DNA from: an uncultured Chloroflexota bacterium
Lineage (GTDB): Bacteria > Chloroflexota > Dehalococcoidia > SAR202 > UBA11138
DNA length: 5,592 bases
Reading direction: 5' to 3'
Assembly (NCBI GenBank): GCA_913046025.1
Contig: CAJWRP010000189.1
Location: forward strand, 1-5,592
The notes under the pieces were generated by a model that was not told the DNA's origin, ran no database searches, and saw only the letters and a program-made list of their open reading frames with translations. Both the position numbers and the translations under genes were made by a program. Shown here in pieces: positions 1 through 4,557 of this stretch (positions are counted from its first letter, which is position 1; each line of letters opens with the position of its first letter).

Positions 1-1
1 C

Positions 2-331
2 GCCCTCTCAGGTGACGGCGGGTTCATGTTCAACGTACAGGAGCTGGCCACGGCGGCCATGTACGGCATTAATGTCGTGCTGGTTGTGTTCAACGACAGC
101 GCCTTTGGCAACGTGCTTCGAGACCAGAGGACCATGTTCGACGGCCGTGGTTATGGTTCGGAGTTGAAGAATCCTGATTTCATGAAGCTAGCAGACGCCT
201 TTGGTGTGCGGGGCATGAAGGTGGAGAATGAGGACCCGGCCAAGCTACAAGAGGCCGTTAGCGAGGCCATCAACTTTGACGGCCCGAGCCTGATTGAGGT
301 TCCTGTGGGTGTCATGCCATACCCCTACTAA
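2..331 (+). CDS. Thiamine-diphosphate-dependent enzyme, acetolactate synthase (IlvB)-like, C-terminal fragment
   Basis: This is the 3' end of a gene that enters from the left edge; 109 codons are visible, in frame from base 2 to the TAA at 329-331. The fragment is the ThDP-binding C-terminal domain. It shows the G-D-G start of the ThDP/Mg motif (bases 11-19) and, 24 residues on, the closing asparagine in F-N-D-S (92-94), the spacing expected of the family. The following G-N-V and the end E-V-P-V-G-V-M-P resemble IlvB-like proteins annotated as acetolactate synthase, benzoylformate decarboxylase or sulfopyruvate decarboxylase. These enzymes decarboxylate 2-oxo acids and may ligate the product to a second carbonyl compound, in the cytoplasm. 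The substrate-determining N-terminal and middle domains lie outside the window, so the reaction cannot be chosen. An internal ATG at 26 is not the start, because the frame is open and conserved upstream of it. The gene converges on the HPt gene 42 bases downstream. Confidence 0.9.
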   Translation, partial: ALSGDGGFMFNVQELATAAMYGINVVLVVFNDSAFGNVLRDQRTMFDGRGYGSELKNPDFMKLADAFGVRGMKVENEDPAKLQEAVSEAINFDGPSLIEVPVGVMPYPY

Positions 332-346
332 GTCAGGGGATGGCAT
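314..346 (+). terminator. Hairpin over the stop codon of the ThDP enzyme, possible terminator
   Basis: Arms 314-326 (ATGCCAT-A-CCCCT) and 335-346 (AGGGGATGGCAT) pair over 12 bp with one bulged A at 321 and an 8-base loop that contains the TAA stop. It lies between two convergent genes, where a shared terminator would be useful. No T-tract follows on either strand, so it is not a textbook intrinsic terminator. It may instead stabilise the transcript 3' end. Confidence 0.35.
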
Positions 347-373
347 ATAGTCTGGAATTACTCGAAATAATCC

Positions 374-754
374 CTATCTGGGGAAAAGGTTTTCGAGGGC
401 TGGTTTAAGGCGATTAATCAGGCTCTCTACATCCAGGTAGACCTGCTTTGCGTTGGCCATATCGCCGGCTCTACCCATCATCTCCAGCTTGAGTGTTGCT
501 TCGAAGGCAGCCGCTGCCGGGAAGTTGCCGACAGCCCCCTTGAGAGTGTGCGCCGTTCGGTAAACCTCGTCGCTGTCGCCATCCATAATGGCGTGTCGTA
601 GGTTGTCGGGATAAGACTCGCTGTGCTCGACGAAGATGGTTATGATCTCTTTTAGCAGGCCCTCGTCGTTGTCCATGCGAGCGAGAGCTTCATTCCTGTC
701 GATCAGGGCAAATGGCCCAGGGGCACCGGCAGGATTGCCAAACGTGTCGTTCAC
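374..754 (-). CDS. Stand-alone histidine phosphotransfer (HPt) domain protein
   Basis: The gene encodes a 126-residue cytoplasmic protein made almost entirely of one HPt domain, the four-helix-bundle module that relays phosphate between receiver domains in multistep phosphorelays. The signature A-H-T-L-K-G lies at residues 68-73, with the phosphoacceptor His69 at bases 548-550. The preceding helix has the usual L-K-E-I-I-T-I-F pattern, and the region after the motif (residues 80-120) continues as amphipathic helices. There is no kinase, receiver or output domain and no membrane segment. The start is GTG at 752-754, chosen because AGAGGAG (762-768) lies 7 bases upstream and the domain begins soon after; the overlapping ATG at 754-756 is out of frame and meets TGA at once. 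No hybrid kinase or response regulator is visible nearby, so its partners must be encoded elsewhere. It is transcribed apart from the Ldh gene, which has its own terminator. The family call is firm; the pathway is unknown. Confidence 0.9.
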   Translation of the reverse strand: MNDTFGNPAGAPGPFALIDRNEALARMDNDEGLLKEIITIFVEHSESYPDNLRHAIMDGDSDEVYRTAHTLKGAVGNFPAAAAFEATLKLEMMGRAGDMANAKQVYLDVESLINRLKPALENLFPR

Positions 755-761
755 ATGTCCA

Positions 762-768
762 CTCCTCT
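762..768 (-). promoter_or_regulatory. Ribosome binding site of the HPt gene
   Basis: On the minus strand this reads AGAGGAG and ends 7 bases before the GTG start at 754. It decides the start in favour of GTG over the overlapping out-of-frame ATG. Confidence 0.7.
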
Positions 769-790
769 GCCTTTGGCATCACATACCAAT

Positions 791-820
791 AGAATAAACA
801 GGCTGGCTAGGCTGGAACAA
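791..820 (-). promoter_or_regulatory. Weak candidate promoter for the HPt gene
   Basis: The minus strand carries TTGTTC (815-820) and TATTCT (791-796) separated by 18 bases, a moderate match to a sigma-70-type -35/-10 pair. It lies about 35 bases upstream of the HPt start, in the gap after the Ldh terminator. The rest of the 755-906 gap shows nothing I can name. The call rests on consensus matching only. Confidence 0.25.
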
Positions 821-906
821 TAAAAGTGCAGCGGCACACCTCCAATAGTAATATTAGTGGCTGGACTCCTTTTGGACAGGTCTTCGAAGGTGTTGAATGC
901 AGCGAT

Positions 907-946
907 AAAAACAGCGAGGCCTGACGAAATTGTTTGCCCTCGCTGT
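907..946 (-). terminator. Intrinsic terminator of the MFS-Ldh unit
   Basis: Reading the minus strand, a perfect 9-bp stem ACAGCGAGG (946-938) / CCTCGCTGT (919-911), with an 18-base loop, is followed directly by TTTT (910-907); with the last stem T this makes five T in a row. It starts 24 bases after the Ldh stop codon. The T-tract exists only in the minus direction, so it ends Ldh transcription and separates it from the HPt gene. Confidence 0.8.
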
Positions 947-970
947 GTACAGGTATAGTCGCTTCAGTGA

Positions 971-2071
971 TTAGGTGAGGATGTAGGGAACGGAAAGCTC
1001 ACCGCAAATGTCTTGGAACCACTCAATGACCTCTGGGTGAAGAGGAATGCCGTCTATCTTTCGCTTCGTCTCCTCCTCAGCCTCCGGCCTACCGGGATAA
1101 AGGACCCTGTCGTGGCCCGGCGCTGGCTTGGTGGACTCCAGCATCTGTATCCATTCATCCATGGTGCGCTTGAACTCAGCCGTGTCCATAAAGGCCTCGA
1201 CACTGTACGCCGCGACGTAGTGGCCGAAGTTAGGTCGGCCAGGATTCACGCCATATCCGCCTCCTGAAAGGACGCCTCCCAGGATATCTACGATGCAAGC
1301 GAAACCGTAGCCCTTGTGGGAGCCCATCTCGCGAGTGCTGCCCACCGGCAACAAGTATGAAGAGGCCTTGCCTTCGTAGCCCGGCTGTGGCGGAGGAACA
1401 TCTTCCATAATAGGTACGCCGTCTGAGTCAGCGACCCAACCGCCGACCAAATCGTGGCCCAGCCTTCTTGCCAGTCCAAGCTTGTTGCCTGCAACAGTGC
1501 TGGTGGCAGCGTCGAATACGAAGGGCGGCTCCTTGTCTGCAGGGGCGGCCAGCGCGATGGGGTTGGTTCCCATGCGTGGCTCTGCGCCGAAGGTAGGAAG
1601 CACGCTGGGCGGGCACGACGTCATGCACACGCCGATCATGTCGTGCTCCAGTGCCATCATGGCGTGGTAAGAGGCCATGCCCAGATGGCGGCCATTGCGA
1701 ATTGTGACCATGCCCACGCCGACGTTCTTGGCCTTCTGTATTGCGATTTCCATTGCCTTGGGCGCGATAATAGTTCCCAGACCCCTGTCGGAATCGATGT
1801 TAGCCGTAGCAGGCGTCTCGCGGACTATCTTCCAGTTGGGATGAGGGTTGATTGTGCCATCGTTGTATCCGTTCACGTAGGAGCGCAGCATGTTAGACAC
1901 ACCGTGTGTCTCCACACCGCGAAGGTCTGCCTTAACCATTACATCGGCGCCTAGCACGGAGTCGGACTCATTGAGACCCATCTTACGAAGCACGTTGGTA
2001 ACCGTCTCACGTAACGTATCTTCCTGAACCTTGACCGCAATATCCTCAGGTACCTTGAATCTCTCTAGCAC
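971..2071 (-). CDS. Ldh_2-family NAD(P)-dependent 2-hydroxyacid dehydrogenase (malate/lactate/sulfolactate type)
   Basis: The 366-residue protein belongs to the Ldh_2 family of soluble dehydrogenases with a non-Rossmann fold. The family includes malate/L-lactate, sulfolactate and ureidoglycolate dehydrogenases and cyclic-imine reductases, which interconvert a 2-hydroxy (or amino) acid and its oxo (or imino) form. Visible landmarks in order: R-G-V-E-T-H-G-V at 51-58, the usual S-H-G site with Thr for Ser and the conserved His at 56; G-R-H-L-G-M-A at 127-133, in place of the common N-x-x-H-F-G; G-T-N-P-I-A at 168-173, the most conserved block; K-G-Y-G-F at 253-257, followed by a Gly-rich stretch; and Y-P-G-R-P-E near 325-330. 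Length matches the family, about 330-360 residues, and no lesion is visible. The GTG start at 2069-2071 has AGGAGG 6 bases upstream. It lies 27 bases downstream of the broken MFS gene and ends before a strong terminator, so the two formed an operon. The family is clear; the substrate cannot be read from sequence alone. Confidence 0.9.
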   Translation of the reverse strand: MLERFKVPEDIAVKVQEDTLRETVTNVLRKMGLNESDSVLGADVMVKADLRGVETHGVSNMLRSYVNGYNDGTINPHPNWKIVRETPATANIDSDRGLGTIIAPKAMEIAIQKAKNVGVGMVTIRNGRHLGMASYHAMMALEHDMIGVCMTSCPPSVLPTFGAEPRMGTNPIALAAPADKEPPFVFDAATSTVAGNKLGLARRLGHDLVGGWVADSDGVPIMEDVPPPQPGYEGKASSYLLPVGSTREMGSHKGYGFACIVDILGGVLSGGGYGVNPGRPNFGHYVAAYSVEAFMDTAEFKRTMDEWIQMLESTKPAPGHDRVLYPGRPEAEEETKRKIDGIPLHPEVIEWFQDICGELSVPYILT

Positions 2072-2077
2072 TCGAAG

Positions 2078-2083
2078 CCTCCT
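2078..2083 (-). promoter_or_regulatory. Strong ribosome binding site of the Ldh gene
   Basis: A perfect AGGAGG on the minus strand lies 6 bases before the GTG start at 2071. It fixes the start and sits between the MFS stop and Ldh, so Ldh can be translated even though ribosomes stop early in the broken upstream gene. Confidence 0.8.
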
Positions 2084-2098
2084 AAAAGTTTCTTCTGC

Positions 2099-3342
2099 TC
2101 AATCTCGTTTTTCTGCTGGCTTGCCTAGGGTTAGAATCAGCGGTATGGCGATAAGCACGCTTAACGCCGTGAGCATGAACGGCTCGCGATAGTTGCCCCT
2201 GATGTCGAATACTCACCCGACCTGGACGGTACCGACAACGCCGAATATGGCGCTGGTCGTCATCATCGTTCCCATCACGGAACCGTAGCCTCTGCGGCCA
2301 AATAAGTCAGCAATTAGCACGAATCGCGTGGGAATTGATGCGCCAAAGCCGAAGCCACAGGCCACCAGGAATATTACCAGATGCCAGGGCGAAGAGGTGA
2401 ATGCAAACGCCAACGTCCCTATGAACAGGAAAACGAAGGCTATGGCGATTACCTTTCGCTTGTCCATCTGGTCCCTCATATAGTCGCTGGCAAGCCTACC
2501 GAAGACGCTGAACAGGGAGACTCCAAGGATGACCAGAGCGGCGGTGCCTTTGCTCACGACGAAGCTGGTGATGGCAGGAATATGGTGAATGTATGCTGAG
2601 ATAATTAGCTGAGATGCCACCATGGAGAAGGACAGTTATCAAAATGCTCTCGTCTTCAGGGCCTGCTTGGCGGTGAAATTGACTTCATCTAGAAAGCCAG
2701 ATTTTCGGGTTCTGTTTGCGTGATCACCCGAAAATTCGTCGAGATATGCGCCATCCGGCAGAAGGCCGTAGTCTTCGGGTCTGTTTTTCATTGTGAAGGA
2801 CACCGGTATGTCGAGAAGGAAGAAGCCAATGCCCATGTATATCAGGCCGGTCCTCCAGTCGGTAGTCGCGATTAGCCATACTATGACGGGCACCAAGATG
2901 CCACCAAGGCCTGAACAGGCCATGGTTATAGACAAGGCTCTAGTGCGTTTCTCCACGAACCAGTTGGCCACAATTGTTGTCACGATCAGGAATGTGCCGA
3001 ACGAGAGCCTCAACGTAATGACGAGAAACAAGGCGTAGAACTGCCAAAGATTCTGGATTCGGCTCAGAAGAATAAAGCCCAGCGACAGGATGACCGTGCC
3101 AACCAGCATGACGTTACGAAGACCGAACTTGTTGATGAAGTGGCTGCCAAGGTTGTGGCGCGGCTCCAACTAAACTGATAAACAATTGGGTCGAAGAAGG
3201 CTCCGAAGCCTTGCCAGAAGGCGCCAGAGGCATAACCCTGGTAAAAAGAATCTCCAGTCACGAACCACCAACCGTGAAATACGTGTTTCCTTCGCTGGGA
3301 AAGGGACCGTGGAAGAATTCTGACCAACGGCGCTCGGTGCAA
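2099..3342 (-). pseudogene. Broken MFS transporter (monocarboxylate/oxalate-formate antiporter-like)
   Basis: The pieces together make one 12-helix major facilitator protein. The first part (3342 to about 3160) has the typical start H-G-W-W-F-V, the G-F-G-A-F-F-D-P block and S-W-S-R-A. The middle part (about 3169-2642) has N-K-F-G-L-R-N-V-M-L and V-A-N-W-F-V-E-K-R. The last part has a second motif-A-like loop, G-R-L-A-S-D-Y (near 2500), F-G-R-R-G-Y-G-S, and, past a stop, D-I-R-G-N-Y-R-E-P-F. Lesions: around 3150-3175 the frame changes, and helix 2 seems about 17 residues too short, implying a net loss of 3n+1 bases, about 50. TGA then TAA stand in frame at 2639-2641 and 2636-2638, and another TGA at 2213-2215. 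After each the same frame continues as good MFS sequence, to TGA at 2099-2101. The first start is TTG at 3340-3342 with no clear ribosome site. Flanking genes are intact, so decay is likelier than sequencing error. The substrate was probably a small carboxylate, judged from the subfamily look and the Ldh neighbour. Confidence 0.85.
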
Positions 3343-3360
3343 GCATATATACAGATATGC
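3343..3360. repeat. Inverted repeat GCATAT-N6-ATATGC, possible operator
   Basis: Two perfect 6-bp arms, GCATAT (3343-3348) and ATATGC (3355-3360), flank a 6-base spacer directly upstream of the first MFS codon. A third copy of GCATAT lies at 3383-3388. Position in the leader, downstream of the minus-strand promoter, suits a repressor site, but arms this short in AT-rich DNA can arise by chance. Confidence 0.3.
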
Positions 3361-3367
3361 AAAGTCA

Positions 3368-3382
3368 ATTATGAATTATAAT
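3368..3382. repeat. AT-rich dyad ATTAT-GAATT-ATAAT near the MFS transcription start
   Basis: Perfect 5-bp arms, ATTAT (3368-3372) and ATAAT (3378-3382), surround a 5-base centre. The dyad contains TATAAT on both strands (3377-3382 plus, 3375-3380 minus), though neither copy has a good -35 partner. It covers the predicted start point of the minus-strand promoter, so it could be an operator. Confidence 0.25.
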
Positions 3383-3386
3383 GCAT

Positions 3387-3416
3387 ATTTTAGAGTTCGT
3401 TTCATTGGGCTGTAAA
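3387..3416 (-). promoter_or_regulatory. Promoter of the MFS-Ldh unit
   Basis: On the minus strand TTTACA (3411-3416, five of six to TTGACA) and TAAAAT (3387-3392, five of six to TATAAT) are 18 bases apart. Transcription would begin near 3380, giving a leader of about 40 bases before the TTG at 3342. It is the best sigma-70-like match in the divergent gap and remains apparently intact although the transporter gene is broken. Confidence 0.5.
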
Positions 3417-3509
3417 CTGTTTCTTTCTTTTTGCATGCGACAGGGAAACTGCCAAATTTCGTGTAGTTAGGGCCAGTATGGTAACGGGCAAGCACAAATG
3501 AGGATATTC

Positions 3510-3537
3510 TTGGAATGCCGAGGAGAATTATTGTAAA
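3510..3537 (+). promoter_or_regulatory. Candidate promoter of the carbamoyltransferase-like gene
   Basis: TTGGAA (3510-3515) and TGTAAA (3532-3537) are 16 bases apart, each matching the sigma-70 consensus at four of six positions. A start near 3544 would leave about 40 bases before the ATG at 3585. The match is weak, and other AT-rich hexamers in the gap are possible. Confidence 0.3.
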
Positions 3538-3575
3538 CTTCTCTCAGTGAATGACAGAATCTGCCACAAAACTCT

Positions 3576-3579
3576 GGAG
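3576..3579 (+). promoter_or_regulatory. Ribosome binding site choosing ATG 3585
   Basis: GGAG lies 5 bases before the ATG at 3585-3587. An in-frame GTG at 3579-3581 overlaps the last base of this site and could not use it, so the ATG is the better start. Confidence 0.55.
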
Positions 3580-3584
3580 TGAAG

Positions 3585-4487
3585 ATGTCGAAATTTTCTC
3601 ATCTGACCAACACTACTCAACTTGAACGTTCGTGGCTGGAATCAGATTTGTTTCCCATGTGTGACAAGATACGCTTGTGGAATGGCAGCGCCCCTGATCT
3701 GTCTGGCAAGGCCCTGTATTGCCTATTTTATGAGCCTAGTTTACTGACCAGAACGTCTTTCGAAAGAGCCATAGGCTTGCTGGGTGGCCAAGCCTACCAC
3801 ACCGAGGATGCTTCCCAGTTCTTCCCTGTCACAAATCCTAGCTACGTGGACAACGTGATAAATATTTTGGCAAGTCTTCACGTGGATATGGTCGTCTTGC
3901 GCAGTAGCCACGAGGGCGTAATAGAGCGAGCGGAAGAGGCTGACGCTTTGCCGGTGATCAATGGCGGCAGCCTGGAGGACCATCCCACCCAGGCGTTGGC
4001 CGACATATATACCATTCAGAGAGAGATGGGCGGAGTGGATGGAGCCCACATCGCTATCGTAGGCAGGCTTGAGCATAGGAACGTCAGCGCCTTTCTAAAA
4101 GGGCTATCCCTGTTCAACAACATCAAATCTACCCTGATCCCTTTGAGTGGGCAGGCCGATCCAGAAGTGATCGCTTACTGTGAAAAAAAGGGCATGGAAA
4201 TCGTGTTGGAGCGCGATATAGAAGCGGTGCGTGATGCTGATGCTATCTATCTAAATGCGCCTCGCACTGTTGCCCATGTTCAGCTGCTTAGATCTCGAAG
4301 GGCTCTGCAGCTACATATCGATAAGAAGTTCTTGTCCATGCTCAAGCCCAAATGCGTGATCATGGATCCTATGCAACGCAGCGGAGACTTTGAGGTGGAT
4401 GTGGTGGATGACAGGCTGGCGTTCTATCGACAGGCGGAGAATGGCCTCATCCTGAGGATGGCCGTCTTGGCCCAGACTCTCATGTAA
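3585..4487 (+). CDS. Aspartate/ornithine carbamoyltransferase-like protein with an altered carbamoyl-phosphate site
   Basis: The 300-residue protein (302 if GTG at 3579 were used) has the length and two-domain layout of the ATCase/OTCase catalytic chain. The N-terminal half carries F-Y-E-P-S-L-L-T-R-T-S-F-E at 49-61, then V-V-L-R-S-S-H-E-G at 103-111 and D-H-P-T-Q-A-L at 132-138, all alignable to ATCase. The C-terminal half carries I-V-G-R-L-E-H-R-N at 158-166 and D-P-M-Q-R at 261-265. Several catalytic positions differ. The carbamoyl-phosphate loop S-T-R-T-R is S-L-L-T-R (3738-3752); the mobile loop that holds Lys84 in E. coli has no lysine here; the Arg-Val-Gln aspartate-binding block is not recognisable; and H-P-L-P-R has become D-P-M-Q-R (4365-4379). 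His133 and the first Arg after the mobile loop remain. No pyrimidine or arginine genes adjoin it. It is therefore a family member by fold, but probably not a standard ATCase; it may use another substrate or be non-catalytic. The reading frame is clean, so it seems to be maintained. Confidence 0.8.
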   Translation: MSKFSHLTNTTQLERSWLESDLFPMCDKIRLWNGSAPDLSGKALYCLFYEPSLLTRTSFERAIGLLGGQAYHTEDASQFFPVTNPSYVDNVINILASLHVDMVVLRSSHEGVIERAEEADALPVINGGSLEDHPTQALADIYTIQREMGGVDGAHIAIVGRLEHRNVSAFLKGLSLFNNIKSTLIPLSGQADPEVIAYCEKKGMEIVLERDIEAVRDADAIYLNAPRTVAHVQLLRSRRALQLHIDKKFLSMLKPKCVIMDPMQRSGDFEVDVVDDRLAFYRQAENGLILRMAVLAQTLM

Positions 4488-4489
4488 GA

Positions 4490-4540
4490 GCTTGGCTCGA
4501 TCTTCCCAAAAAGACTTTTCTTCTGAGATTTAGGCCAAGC
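4490..4540. other. Long-range inverted repeat between convergent genes
   Basis: GCTTGGC (4490-4496) and GCCAAGC (4534-4540) are perfect 7-bp arms separated by 37 bases, in the 70-base gap between the stop of the carbamoyltransferase-like gene and the stop of the reductase gene. The loop holds a small A-rich/T-rich pairing, AAAAG with CTTTT. No T-tract follows the arms on either strand, so a bidirectional terminator is possible but unproven. Confidence 0.25.
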
Positions 4541-4557
4541 AGTTCAAAAAATTCAGC

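Noticed and set aside
801..815. The short repetitive stretch GGCTGGCTAGGCTGG upstream of the HPt gene
   Set aside because: It is too short and irregular to be a repeat array, and it falls in the spacer of the candidate promoter. Chance similarity is enough to explain it.
1454..1954. Open frame of 166 codons on the plus strand, antisense to the Ldh gene
   Set aside because: It lies wholly inside a well-recognised gene, resembles no family I know, has low-complexity His/Arg/Cys-rich content and no convincing ribosome site. It is a shadow of the real codon pattern.
2213..2623. Treating the MFS pieces at 2213-2623 and 2639-3169 as separate small membrane proteins
   Set aside because: They share one frame, are separated only by stop codons, and together reproduce consecutive parts of a single MFS protein. 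Neither has a convincing start of its own.
3498..3536. A 12-codon frame (ATG to TAA) upstream of the carbamoyltransferase-like gene, considered as a leader peptide for attenuation
   Set aside because: There is no ribosome site before it, it overlaps the candidate promoter, and no terminator hairpin with a T-tract follows before 3585.
3741..4076. Open frame of 111 codons on the minus strand, antisense to the carbamoyltransferase-like gene
   Set aside because: The plus strand here encodes alignable family motifs such as T-R-T-S-F-E and H-P-T-Q. The antisense product has no recognisable domain.
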